Assembly: GCA_028869385.1 (NCBI GenBank)
Contig: JAGWSR010000104.1
Location: 1 to 64,000 of the forward strand
Source of the DNA: a bacterium
Lineage (GTDB): Bacteria; Vulcanimicrobiota; Vulcanimicrobiia; Vulcanimicrobiales; Vulcanimicrobiaceae
Reading direction: 5' to 3'
DNA: 64,000 nt
Both the position numbers and the translations under genes were made by a program. Shown in pieces: positions 43,278 through 51,519 of the stretch (within the stretch, counting starts at the first letter, position 1; each line of letters begins with the position of its first letter). The notes under the pieces were generated by a model. It was given only the letters and a program-made list of their open reading frames with translations. It made no database searches and was not told the origin of the DNA.

Positions 43278-44387
43278 CTAGAAAAACTCGAATTCCGGAC
43301 GGCTCGCGGCGTAGGCGAGCAAGCCGCCGCGCAGATGCCGTACGCGCAGAAAACCGGCGTCGCGCAGCCGCTGCACCGCCCAGCGCGACTTTGCGCCGAC
43401 GCGACACGCGACGACGTACTGTCGCGCGCTGTCCAGTTCGTGCAAGCGCGCCTCGAGCTCCGACGCCGGAACGTGCAACGCGCCGTCCACGATGCCGAGC
43501 ACCACTTCATGCGGCTCCCGCACGTCGAGCAACTGCGCGTTCGCGAGGGCCGCGTCGAGCTCGCTCGGTTCGATCTCGCCGTCGAGCGGCGCCTCGTCAT
43601 CTTCGTCGCTCGCCCGTACGTCGCGGATCGTGGGCGCGTCGCCGCAGAGCGCGCAGGCGGGATCGCGCTCGTAGGCGATCTCGCGCGTGCGTCCGCCGAG
43701 CGCATCGACGAGCAGCAGACGTCCGACGAGCGGTTCGCCGATGCGCAGCAGCAGTTTCAGCGCTTCGTTCGCCTGGAGGGCGCCGACGATGCCGCCGAGC
43801 ACGCCGAGCACGCCGCCCTCCGCGCAGGTCGGCACGCTGCCCGCGGGCGGTGCCTCCGGATAGAGGCAGCGATAGCAGGGGCCGCCCGGCGCGCCGAATA
43901 CGCTCACCTGTCCGTCGAAGCGAAAGATCGATGCGTAGATATCGGGCTTACCCTCGAGCACGCAAGCGTCGTTCACCAGATAGCGCGTGGAGAAACGGTC
44001 GGTGCAGTCCACCACGAGATCGTAGAGGCGCACGAGCTCGCGCGCGTTCGCCGCGGTAAATCGCACCGGAATCGCATCGACCGCGACGTACGGGTTGAGC
44101 GCGCGCAGATGTTCGGCGGCCGACGCCGCTTTCGCGCGGCCGACGTCACCGGTCGTGAAGATCGTCTGGCGCTGCAGGTTCGTCTCGTCAACCGTGTCGT
44201 CGTCCATCACGCCGATACGACCGACCCCCGCCGCCGCGAGATACTGCAGCACGGGCGAACCGAGGCCGCCCGAGCCGACGACGAGAACGCGCGCGGCTGC
44301 CAAGCGCTCCTGACCCGCGAGGCCGACCTCGGGGATCAGCAGATGACGGCTGTAGCGGCGCAGCGCCGGGCTGCCCGCGAGGCTCAT
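43278..44387 (-). CDS. moeB: Molybdopterin-synthase adenylyltransferase MoeB with rhodanese domain
   Basis: A 369-residue ThiF/MoeB protein. ATP site GSGGLGS (38-44), the DDDTVDETNLQRQ segment, and zinc cysteines CYRC and CALC. From about residue 270 a rhodanese domain (LLDVREPHEVVLG, then YVVACRVGAKSR with the sulfur-carrying Cys). It adenylates the C-terminal Gly of MoaD, and the rhodanese domain can donate the sulfur, as in the eukaryotic MOCS3/Uba4 type. ATGA overlap with the hydrolase gene supports the start at 44387. Confidence 0.92.
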   Translation of the reverse strand: MSLAGSPALRRYSRHLLIPEVGLAGQERLAAARVLVVGSGGLGSPVLQYLAAAGVGRIGVMDDDTVDETNLQRQTIFTTGDVGRAKAASAAEHLRALNPYVAVDAIPVRFTAANARELVRLYDLVVDCTDRFSTRYLVNDACVLEGKPDIYASIFRFDGQVSVFGAPGGPCYRCLYPEAPPAGSVPTCAEGGVLGVLGGIVGALQANEALKLLLRIGEPLVGRLLLVDALGGRTREIAYERDPACALCGDAPTIRDVRASDEDDEAPLDGEIEPSELDAALANAQLLDVREPHEVVLGIVDGALHVPASELEARLHELDSARQYVVACRVGAKSRWAVQRLRDAGFLRVRHLRGGLLAYAASRPEFEFF

Positions 44388-45103
44388 CCGCGCGGATGGA
44401 GCGCGTTCAGCCATTGCAAGACCTCACCGCGTGCGTGTTCGGCGGCGTAGGTGTGATCGCTTTCGATCGTCGCGAACGACTTCGGCTCCGGTGCGCGGTC
44501 GTAGAGTTCGCGCACGCTGGCCGGGCTCACCATCCCGTCGCGCGAAGCCGCGACGAAGAGCGTCGGACGCCCCGCGAGGCGCGGCAGCAGTCGTTCGTAG
44601 TACGCGTCGATGCCATCGACGAGCGTCGGCAGATCGACGCCGTCAACGTACGACGAGCGAAAGTCGGTCGCACCGGCGGCGCGCAGCGTCGCGATCGCGC
44701 TCGGACGACCGTACCCGGTCGCGAGCGCGATCGCGCCCGCGATCTCGGCGTCGGCTGCCGCTGTGAAGAGCGCGGTCATCGCGCCCATGCTGTGACCGAG
44801 CGTGTAGAGCGGACCGACGGCGCGCTCGCGCGCGTAGGCGACGACCGCGCCCATCGCATCCAGGCAATCCTCGATGCCGCGCAGCGTACCGCCGCTCGCG
44901 CCGAGCTTGTGCCCGGGAAAATCGAGGCTGAAGACGTCGAAGCCGTGGCTTGCGAGAAACGCGCAGAGAAAGTCGAGATTGTGCTTGCTCGACGAGTAGC
45001 CGTGCCCCGCGACGATACCCACGCCGCGCGCGCGGCGCGGCGCGTAGCGCAGCACGGCGACGTCGTTGCGCTCGGCACGCACGCGCACGAGATCAACACT
45101 CAT
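44384..45103 (-). CDS. Alpha/beta hydrolase
   Basis: A 239-residue hydrolase. GHGYSSSKHN forms the oxyanion region, GHSMGAMTA (Ser about 113) the nucleophile elbow, SRDGMVSP the Asp region and SDHTYAAEHA the His. Substrate unknown. The ATG at 45103 overlaps moaE by 11 bases. An unassigned passenger in the molybdenum-cofactor operon. Confidence 0.85.
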   Translation of the reverse strand: MSVDLVRVRAERNDVAVLRYAPRRARGVGIVAGHGYSSSKHNLDFLCAFLASHGFDVFSLDFPGHKLGASGGTLRGIEDCLDAMGAVVAYARERAVGPLYTLGHSMGAMTALFTAAADAEIAGAIALATGYGRPSAIATLRAAGATDFRSSYVDGVDLPTLVDGIDAYYERLLPRLAGRPTLFVAASRDGMVSPASVRELYDRAPEPKSFATIESDHTYAAEHARGEVLQWLNALHPRG

Positions 45104-45509
45104 TGGCGATCCACTCCCCCGTGCCGTCGGTGTAGTGCTCTTTTTTCCAGATCGCCGCCCGGTGCTTGACTTCGTCGATCGCGTACTCGCACGCATCGAA
45201 CGCGGCCGCGCGATGTCGGCTCGCCGCGCAGATCGCGACGGCCGTCTCTCCGATGCCCAGTTCGCCGACGCGATGCACGATCGCGATGCGCACGTCGCCG
45301 AAGCGCACGCGCGCTTCCTCGACGATCGTCGCGAACTCCGCGAGCGCGAGCTCGTCGTGGGCCTCGTACGAAAGACCGGTCACCGCGCGCCCATCGTTCG
45401 CGCGTTCGCGCACGACGCCGAGAAACGTGACGAGGCCGCCATCGCCGTCGCTGCGGACCGCCGCTTCGAGCGCGCGCGGATCGATCGCGTCGCGGACGAT
45501 GCGCAGCAC
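45093..45509 (-). CDS. moaE: Molybdopterin synthase catalytic subunit
   Basis: A 138-residue MoaE: VTFLGVVRERANDGRAVTGLSYEAHDE and the active-site KHRAAIWKKEHY (two Lys) match the family. With MoaD it inserts two sulfurs into precursor Z. GTG start at 45509, one base from moaD. Confidence 0.95.
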   Translation of the reverse strand: MLRIVRDAIDPRALEAAVRSDGDGGLVTFLGVVRERANDGRAVTGLSYEAHDELALAEFATIVEEARVRFGDVRIAIVHRVGELGIGETAVAICAASRHRAAAFDACEYAIDEVKHRAAIWKKEHYTDGTGEWIANEC

Positions 45510-45510
45510 G

Positions 45511-45774
45511 CTAACCGCCTCCGACCGGCGGCAGTAGCGCGATTTCGTCGCCCGCTTCGAGCCGAACGTTGAGGAGCGCCGCCACGCGACCGTTGCGCGC
45601 GATCCGCGTGCTCGAGGCGAGCGCGTCGATCGCGCGATTGCGCGCGCGCAGCGCCTCCCACAGTTCTACGAGCGTCGCGCCCGCGGGGAGTTCGAGCTCG
45701 AACGAGCCGCTCTCCAGCAGTTCGCGCATCCGCGCGAAGGCGCGCACGCGAACCACGATCGCCTCAGTAGCCAC
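45511..45774 (-). CDS. moaD: Molybdopterin synthase sulfur carrier subunit
   Basis: An 87-residue ubiquitin-like carrier ending in PPVGGG; the terminal Gly-Gly is the site that MoeB adenylates and thiolates. ARMRELLESGSFELEL and LNVRLEAGDEIALLPP are typical. GTG start at 45774, overlapping the 86-residue gene by 11 bases; a GTG at 45756 is the alternative. Confidence 0.92.
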   Translation of the reverse strand: MATEAIVVRVRAFARMRELLESGSFELELPAGATLVELWEALRARNRAIDALASSTRIARNGRVAALLNVRLEAGDEIALLPPVGGG

Positions 45775-46024
45775 CGATATCCGTCGAATAGCCGCCGTTC
45801 TCGGCGAGCCACGCACGCGAGGCTTCGTGCTGAGAGAGCATGTCGAGGCGATTGCAGATGAGCTTGTGCAGCATCACCTCCCAGAAGTGGCGGTCCTTCG
45901 CGTAGATCTCGTCGGGAATCTGATTCTGCTCGTGCGCGAACTCGCGCAGCGCCTCCCAATCGTGCGCGGTCAGGATCGCGCGCAGGCGCGCTTCGTAATC
46001 GGGGCTCGGAACGGCGTTCTGCAT
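45764..46024 (-). CDS. Small unknown protein (86 residues)
   Basis: An 86-residue protein without recognisable family. Predicted all-helical: three amphipathic helices (YEARLRAILTAHDWEALREF, YAKDRHFWEVMLHKLICNRL, and a short C-terminal one) and a Gly/Tyr tail. No signal or membrane segment. It lies between the HAD gene (3-base gap) and moaD (11-base overlap), so it is part of the cofactor operon. Coding is supported by the tight packing, not by similarity. Confidence 0.65.
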   Translation of the reverse strand: MQNAVPSPDYEARLRAILTAHDWEALREFAHEQNQIPDEIYAKDRHFWEVMLHKLICNRLDMLSQHEASRAWLAENGGYSTDIGGY

Positions 46025-46027
46025 GCT

Positions 46028-46849
46028 CTAGGCGCTCTTCTTCTCGTCGGTGCGTGGGGTGAGGACGAAACGCTCGATCGCGCGCGCGACGCCGTCCTCG
46101 TCGTTGCGCGCGGTGATGTGTTCGACGGCCGAACGCACCTCGGGAAGCGCGTTGCCCATCGCCACGCCGATCCCCGCCCAGCGCAGCATCGGCACGTCGT
46201 TGCGCGAGTCGCCGACCGCGAGGACGCGCTCCGCGGGCACGCCGAGATCGGCACAGAGACGTTCGAGCGCGTTCTTCTTGGTCGCCTCCATGCTCGTGAC
46301 GGCGAGTTCCTCGAACTCGCCCCACGTCTCGTACTTGAAGTGGACCGGCAGATCGCCGAACGTCTCGCGGATCGCGCGCACGGCGTCGCGTCCGAAGAAG
46401 CGCAGAAAGGTCGGCGCACTGCCGCAGAGCGGCGCGAAGCTCGGCACGTCGCGCCAATGCGGCCCGCGCATATCCTCCATGTAGTGCTCCGAATCGCTCA
46501 AGCGATGGAAGCGTTCGTTGACGTAGATCGCGGCGTTGAGACGATTGGCTTCGGCGAACTCGATCATGGGCTTGGCGTGCACCAGCGGCACGGGGATGTG
46601 CCCGAGCACGCGGTCGGCGAGAAAATCCTTGGTCAGCGCGCCGTGCGCGCAGATGATCGGCACGTTGAGCTGCAGGTCGCGCGCGAATTCGGCCGGGGCG
46701 TCGGCGCCGCGTCCGGTCACGAGCGCCACGCGGACGCCCGCATCCAGGGCAGCGCGAATCGCCGCCCGGTTGGCGGGCGAGATCGAATCGTGCGGGTCGA
46801 GGAGCGTGCCGTCGAGGTCGAGGGCGATGAGCGCGATGTTGGACACCAC
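46028..46849 (-). CDS. Cof-type HAD phosphatase
   Basis: A 273-residue HAD hydrolase of the Cof subfamily: DLDGTLLD (catalytic Asp 11 and 13), VTGRG for motif II, and the closing GDSRNDVPMLRWAGIGVAMGNA. Acts on sugar or nucleotide phosphates; flavin-related substrates are also known for the subfamily. GTG start. First gene of the reverse-strand operon; TATGCT ends five bases before the start and no ribosome binding site is seen. Confidence 0.9.
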   Translation of the reverse strand: MVSNIALIALDLDGTLLDPHDSISPANRAAIRAALDAGVRVALVTGRGADAPAEFARDLQLNVPIICAHGALTKDFLADRVLGHIPVPLVHAKPMIEFAEANRLNAAIYVNERFHRLSDSEHYMEDMRGPHWRDVPSFAPLCGSAPTFLRFFGRDAVRAIRETFGDLPVHFKYETWGEFEELAVTSMEATKKNALERLCADLGVPAERVLAVGDSRNDVPMLRWAGIGVAMGNALPEVRSAVEHITARNDEDGVARAIERFVLTPRTDEKKSA

Positions 46850-46854
46850 GCTCT

Positions 46855-46860
46855 AGCATA
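46855..46860 (-). promoter_or_regulatory. Likely -10 box of the HAD-moaA operon
   Basis: TATGCT on the reverse strand, five bases from the GTG at 46849, with no ribosome binding site between. Suggests a leaderless transcript for a ten-gene operon. No good -35 is seen at 17 bases. Confidence 0.4.
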
Positions 46861-46927
46861 GCGCCCGCGTCAAACGCCCGGCCGGGGGTGCGACCTTTTC
46901 GCGAGCCGAAGCGTTGCGGCTGTAGAG

Positions 46928-47311
46928 ATGAAAACGCTGCTCCTCGCCCTCCTCGTCGCCCTCGCCGCGGCCCCGCTTGCCGCCTCGGCGCAAGACCGCT
47001 GCACGCAGGAGACGCTCGACGTCCGCGGCACGCCCGTCGCGGTCTCGTACTGCGTCGAAGGCGCGGCGGCGTCGGCTCCCGGCGAGCAGGCCCTCACCGT
47101 CGCGGCCACCTACGCGGGCGGCGGACACTCGATCGAGCAGACGTCGACCATGAAATTCGTCGCCGGCGAGGGCCCCTCGCGCGTCATCGAGAGCGTGAAC
47201 CTCGGCGGCCTCGGCCTCACCGGGACGCTCCACCTCACCCTGGTCTATACGGGCGGGACCGTCCACGTGGAGAGCGCGATCCTGACCCCCGGAGCGATCA
47301 TCGTCAAGTGA
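46928..47311 (+). CDS. Small secreted protein of unknown function
   Basis: A 127-residue protein with a clear signal peptide (MKTLLLALLVALAAAPLAASAQ, cleavage after residue 21). The mature part has two cysteines, likely one disulfide, and reads as a small beta-sandwich (two-residue periodicity in its last 60 residues). No family recognised. Alone on its strand: 78 bases from the divergent HAD operon, 131 from the next gene. A six-base-pair hairpin (47314-47329) follows its stop and may terminate it. Confidence 0.65.
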   Translation: MKTLLLALLVALAAAPLAASAQDRCTQETLDVRGTPVAVSYCVEGAAASAPGEQALTVAATYAGGGHSIEQTSTMKFVAGEGPSRVIESVNLGGLGLTGTLHLTLVYTGGTVHVESAILTPGAIIVK

Positions 47312-47313
47312 TG

Positions 47314-47329
47314 CCTGCCTCGTGGCAGG
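47314..47329 (+). terminator. Short hairpin after the secreted protein gene
   Basis: CCTGCC, loop TCGT, GGCAGG: a six-base-pair stem two bases past the stop. No T-run follows, so it is a weak candidate. The rest of the gap to 47442 is probably the leader of the next gene. Confidence 0.35.
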
Positions 47330-47442
47330 TTGCAACCGCGGGCGCCTTCGGGCAATCTAGGTGAGAGATATGCGACGCCGATATATCGCGTACGTCAGCG
47401 CCAAAATCCCCGACGGCTGTTGTCGGTAGGAGTAGCTTCATC

Positions 47443-48879
47443 ATGTCCTGTACGGCCAGTGTGCCGAATCTCACGGCTCGCGAACAAGCGCAGTTCATCC
47501 ACGATACGCTTCCGGACGGCCTCTTCAAGATCGAAGACGAGCGCGAACGGATTCCGTGGCGCGTCAGTCCCGAGCCGTTTGCATTGTCGCCCAAGACGGT
47601 CGCCGAACTCGAGCGAATCGGCGCCGACCTCCTCGCCTTCTATCGGGCGCTCAACGGCATCTACAACCGCAGCGCGCGAGGCACCGCGCCCGCGTTCGTC
47701 GCGGAGTATCTCGACCGCGGCAAGCCCGAGCACATCGTCAAGCTCGCGCGGCAGAATCGCTTCAAGCAAGAGATTCCCGGCGTGATTCGCCCGGATCTGC
47801 TGCTCACCGACGACGGGTTCGTCGCCTCCGAACTCGACAGCGTTCCGGGCGGCATGGGCTTCGTCGGCGCGCTGGCGCAGGCGTATTGCAAGGCGGGCAT
47901 CGAGTCCGTCGGCGGCGCCAACGGTATCGCGCGCGGCTTCGCGGCGATGATCGCGCACGCGAGCGGCGTGGAGCACCCGAACGTGGCGATCGTCGTCTCC
48001 GAAGAGTCGGCCGATTACCGCGCCGAGCTCACGTGGCTCGCCGAAGCGATCGCCGAGGTCGGCACGGTCAACGCCTACGTCTGCTCGCCCGAATCGATCG
48101 TCTTCACCGAAGAAGCGCTCTTCGTTCGGCTCGACGACGGCCGCGAAGAGAAGCTCGACGCGCTCTATCGCAACTTCGAACTCTTCGATCTCTTGAACGT
48201 GCCGAAACAAGAGTTGATGCTCTACGCCGCGCGTCACAACCGCGTGAAGATGACGCCGCCGCCGAAGGCGACGCTCGAAGAGAAACTCTCGTTCGCGCTG
48301 CTGCACCATCCCGCGCTCGCACAGTTGTGGCGTGCGGAGCTCGGCAAGGACACGTTCGCGCGACTGCAGACGCTCTTTCCGCAGACGTGGGTGCTCGATC
48401 CGCGTCCGCTGCCGCCGCAGGCCGTGATCCACGGCCTCAGCGCGAACGGCGCTCCCGTGCAAGACTGGCGCGCGCTGGTCGACTTGGGTAAGAGCGAGCG
48501 TGATTACGTCGTGAAGCCGTCGGGCTTCTCGGCGCTCGCGTGGGGTTCGCGCGGCGTCAAAATTGCCAACGACCTCACCAAAGAGGAATGGATCGCCGCG
48601 ATCGACGAGGCCCTCGCCTCGTTCGAGCGCACGCCGTACATCCTGCAGCGTTTCCACAAAGGCAAGCGCATTCGCATGCCTTACTTGGATCGGACCGAAG
48701 GTGAGATTCGCATGTTCGACGGCCGCGTGCGACTCTGCCCGTACTACTTCGTGACGGGTGAATCGAGCGTGACGCTCGGCGGCGTGCTCGCCACCATCGC
48801 GCCCGCCGACAAACGCCTCATCCACGGCATGAGCGATGCCGTGATGACCTCGAGCTTCGTGAAAGAGAACGGATACTAG
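47443..48879 (+). CDS. ATP-grasp-like protein of unknown function
   Basis: A 478-residue protein. The segment IRPDLLLTDDGFVASELDSVPGG (about residues 115-137) resembles the substrate side of the circularly permuted ATP-grasp and glutathionylspermidine-synthase families, and the C-terminal third has an ATP-grasp-like lysine strand (DYVVKPSGFSALAWGS) and a metal region (ILQRFHKGKRIRMPYLDR). Such enzymes form amide bonds between an acid and an amine. The substrate is unknown. The ATG at 47443 has GGAG ten bases upstream. No neighbour suggests a pathway. Confidence 0.6.
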   Translation: MSCTASVPNLTAREQAQFIHDTLPDGLFKIEDERERIPWRVSPEPFALSPKTVAELERIGADLLAFYRALNGIYNRSARGTAPAFVAEYLDRGKPEHIVKLARQNRFKQEIPGVIRPDLLLTDDGFVASELDSVPGGMGFVGALAQAYCKAGIESVGGANGIARGFAAMIAHASGVEHPNVAIVVSEESADYRAELTWLAEAIAEVGTVNAYVCSPESIVFTEEALFVRLDDGREEKLDALYRNFELFDLLNVPKQELMLYAARHNRVKMTPPPKATLEEKLSFALLHHPALAQLWRAELGKDTFARLQTLFPQTWVLDPRPLPPQAVIHGLSANGAPVQDWRALVDLGKSERDYVVKPSGFSALAWGSRGVKIANDLTKEEWIAAIDEALASFERTPYILQRFHKGKRIRMPYLDRTEGEIRMFDGRVRLCPYYFVTGESSVTLGGVLATIAPADKRLIHGMSDAVMTSSFVKENGY

Positions 48880-48885
48880 AGACGA

Positions 48886-49551
48886 TTACCGCGCGGCGGC
48901 ATCGCGGGTGACCGTGATGCCCTGCGCCGTCTCGATCACGTCGGGCACGAAGGTCGCGGGATCGTACCAGATCGTGAGCGGCGCGTCGCCGCCGAACGAG
49001 AGCGAGAGATCGGCCGCAGGCACGTTCGCCGGACGTTGCGGCGTCGCGCTCGGAATCGGCGCGACCGCGAGCGAGCGCTGAAACGACGGAACGATCGCCG
49101 TCACCGGTGCGTCGCTCCAGGCCTTCATCTGCGCGGCGAGGGGCAAGAACCCCGCGAACGAGCCGAGATCGACGACCACGAAGTGCGCCGAGCCCGCGTT
49201 GAGCTGGTAGTACACGTTATGCCCTTTGCCCGCGGTCTCGGTGGCTCCGTCACCCGAGATCGTCGTGGACGAGTGCGTCGGCAACCCGCCGACGGTTCCC
49301 ATCAGGTCGTATCGCACGGGGGCGAGGTCGCTGCCCAGCACGAGCGTCGCCGTCCCCGATGCCGCCGTGCCCTGGAAACTGCCGCTCATGCGCTCGTCGA
49401 GCTCGGTCGTCGCGCCGTTGGCCTTCACGACGATCGTGGACGTGCCGACGTTCTGACCGCCGAAGCTCGCGCTGTAGGTGTAGGTCCCGGGTGCGAGCGC
49501 GGGCTGCGGCGCGGCGGCGACGAGGACGCTCAAGGTCAGGGCGGTCAGCAT
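48886..49551 (-). CDS. Secreted beta-rich protein, DUF3108-like
   Basis: A 221-residue exported protein with a signal peptide (cleavage near QPALA, about residue 20). The mature part opens PGTYTYSASFGGQNVGTSTI, a pattern seen in DUF3108-type periplasmic beta-barrel proteins, but the match is from impression only. No enzyme motif. It converges with the ATP-grasp-like gene and lies 39 bases after the aminotransferase gene on the same strand. Confidence 0.55.
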   Translation of the reverse strand: MLTALTLSVLVAAAPQPALAPGTYTYSASFGGQNVGTSTIVVKANGATTELDERMSGSFQGTAASGTATLVLGSDLAPVRYDLMGTVGGLPTHSSTTISGDGATETAGKGHNVYYQLNAGSAHFVVVDLGSFAGFLPLAAQMKAWSDAPVTAIVPSFQRSLAVAPIPSATPQRPANVPAADLSLSFGGDAPLTIWYDPATFVPDVIETAQGITVTRDAAAR

Positions 49552-49590
49552 GGCTGCGGTGGGATCCTCTCCTGGGGCGGGTTGGTGACG

Positions 49591-50760
49591 CTACGACGCG
49601 CGAAGAGCGCGAACGTGGGTCGGGAGTGCTTCGAGCAGGGCGTCGATCTCGCCCGTCGTGTTGTACCCGTGGGGAGCCACGCGAATCCCGCTCGCTCGCC
49701 AGGTCGTCACGATACCCTCGTCGTTCTGTAACGCTTTGCCGAGCGCGACGCTCTCGCACCCGGGCATCGAAAAGCTCACGATACCCGACGAGATCCGCGG
49801 CCCGCGCTCGGTGTGGAGCGTGGCACCCGCGCGCTGCAAGCCCTCGAACAATCGATCGGTGAGCGCCAGCACGTGCTCGCCGATGCGTGCAGTTCCGGCA
49901 CGTTCGATTGCGTCGATCGCACGCTCGAGCGAGAGCGCGCCGATGAAGTTCGGCGTCCCGCCCTCGAAGCGCCATGCATCGCTCGCGTAAGGCTGATCGT
50001 AGTTAAAGAAATCCCATATGTCGCGCATCGAGCGCCACCCCGGCGCACCGAGCGCGAGCCGCTCGATGAGGTCGCGGCGGACGTAGAGCAGACTCACGCC
50101 CTGCAGCGCGAGCATCCACTTGGCGCCGCCCGCGTAGAGCGCGTCGATGCCGAGCGCACGCACGTCGATCGGAAAGGCGCCGAGCCCTTGGATTGCGTCC
50201 ACGCAGAAGAGCGCATCGCCAGCGTGCGCGACCTCGGCGAGCCCCGCGAGATCGTACCGATAGCCATCGTGGAACCCGACCCACGACACGGCGACCACGC
50301 GCGTGCGCGGCGTCATCGCGGCCCGTAGCGCATCGGGCGTGAGGCGCCGCTCGGCGCTGCGCACCAGCCGCACGTTCACGCCGCGAGCGCGCAGCGCGAG
50401 CCACGGGATCGCGTTCGAGGGAAATTCGTTATCGGCGAGGATCATCTCGTCGCCCGGCTGCCAATCGAGCCCGAGGGCGATCGCATTCGCTCCGTCACCG
50501 GTGTTGCGCAGCACGGCGATTTCGTCGCCGCTCGCGCCGATGAAGCGCCCGATGCGCTCGCGGTACGCGGGCATCTGCCCCTCGTACGGAAAGACGCCCA
50601 TCACGCCGCCCGACGCATGCGCCGCGACGAACGCGTCGAGCGCGGCCTGCGAGCTGCGCGGAAGCACGCCGACCGCGGCATGGTTGAGATACGCGTAGCG
50701 CTCGGTGACGGCGAACTCCGAACGCGGGAGCGGTGTCTCGCCCGGGACGGGGGCGCTCAC
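49591..50760 (-). CDS. Class V aminotransferase (cysteine desulfurase-like)
   Basis: A 389-residue PLP enzyme of the NifS/Csd fold: the Schiff-base Lys is in AGGAKWMLALQG, the cofactor Asp/His region in FCVDAIQGLGAFPIDV, and the phosphate site near TGDGANAI. The active Cys loop of a true cysteine desulfurase is not apparent, so it may be an isopenicillin-epimerase- or kynureninase-like lyase; specificity is open. GTG start at 50760 overlapping the PhoU stop as GTGA. Confidence 0.82.
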   Translation of the reverse strand: MSAPVPGETPLPRSEFAVTERYAYLNHAAVGVLPRSSQAALDAFVAAHASGGVMGVFPYEGQMPAYRERIGRFIGASGDEIAVLRNTGDGANAIALGLDWQPGDEMILADNEFPSNAIPWLALRARGVNVRLVRSAERRLTPDALRAAMTPRTRVVAVSWVGFHDGYRYDLAGLAEVAHAGDALFCVDAIQGLGAFPIDVRALGIDALYAGGAKWMLALQGVSLLYVRRDLIERLALGAPGWRSMRDIWDFFNYDQPYASDAWRFEGGTPNFIGALSLERAIDAIERAGTARIGEHVLALTDRLFEGLQRAGATLHTERGPRISSGIVSFSMPGCESVALGKALQNDEGIVTTWRASGIRVAPHGYNTTGEIDALLEALPTHVRALRAS

Positions 50761-51392
50761 TCGGCTCCGATCATCTCCTTGGTGTGCCACGCGATATTGT
50801 TCGCGCGATCGCCGACGCGTTCGAGCGATGCGAGCACGAAGAGAAAGCGCGTGCCGGAGCGCACGAGCTCGGGATCGGCCTGCATCTCTTCCTGCAGCAG
50901 TTTGATGCTGCGTTTGTAGAGCTTGTCCACTTCGTCGTCGCGTTCGATCACGTCGGTCGCGAGCTTCTCGTCGCGCTCGGTGTATGCGCGCATCGCGTCG
51001 AGCAGCATGCCGTGTGCGACGCTCGCGATGCGATCGATCTCGACCTTCTGCGGGCGCAGCGCTTGATCCGCGAGCTTGATCGCGTTCTTCGCGATGTCGA
51101 CGGCGTAGTCGCCGATGCGTTCGAGGTCGGTTGCGATCTCGAGCATCGCGGCGATCTCACGCAACTCGCCCGCGACGGGTTGCTGACGCCAAATAAGCTC
51201 GATGCAATGCGATTCGACGCGGCGACGCAAATCGTCGATGACGTCGTCACCGGCGACGACGCGCGCGGCAGCCGTGGCGTCGCGACGGTCGAGCGACTCG
51301 ACCGCGACGCGAATCGCGTCGCCGCAGAGGGCGCCGAGTCGGACGACGTCCAATCGTGTGGCTTCGAGCGCCTCATGGTAGGCGGTGCGCAC
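50757..51392 (-). CDS. phoU: PhoU-like phosphate regulator
   Basis: A 211-residue protein of two three-helix bundles, each with the PhoU metal-binding motif (ATDLERIGDYAVDIAKNA and ASLERVGDRANNIAWHT). PhoU links phosphate uptake to the PhoR sensor. No pst transporter or phoR/phoB is in the window. GTG start at 51392, with AGGAGG about 11 bases upstream; sequence further up is a shadow of the next gene. Confidence 0.88.
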   Translation of the reverse strand: MRTAYHEALEATRLDVVRLGALCGDAIRVAVESLDRRDATAAARVVAGDDVIDDLRRRVESHCIELIWRQQPVAGELREIAAMLEIATDLERIGDYAVDIAKNAIKLADQALRPQKVEIDRIASVAHGMLLDAMRAYTERDEKLATDVIERDDEVDKLYKRSIKLLQEEMQADPELVRSGTRFLFVLASLERVGDRANNIAWHTKEMIGAE

Positions 51393-51519
51393 CTTGCCGA
51401 TTTCCTCCTGACGAACTGCGATAAAACCCGCTAGAGTATAGGGTAAAGGTGACTCTACCGCAATGCAGAGAAAGCACCTGCGCTCTTTATCAAACCATAA
51501 GGTAAACAGGGAGATATTC

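Noticed and set aside
47365-47382. GCCGATAT before the ATP-grasp-like gene as a further sigma-28 site
   Set aside because: The -35 position reads TAGG and the site is about 65 bases from the start; one such hexamer is expected by chance in the intergenic DNA of this window.
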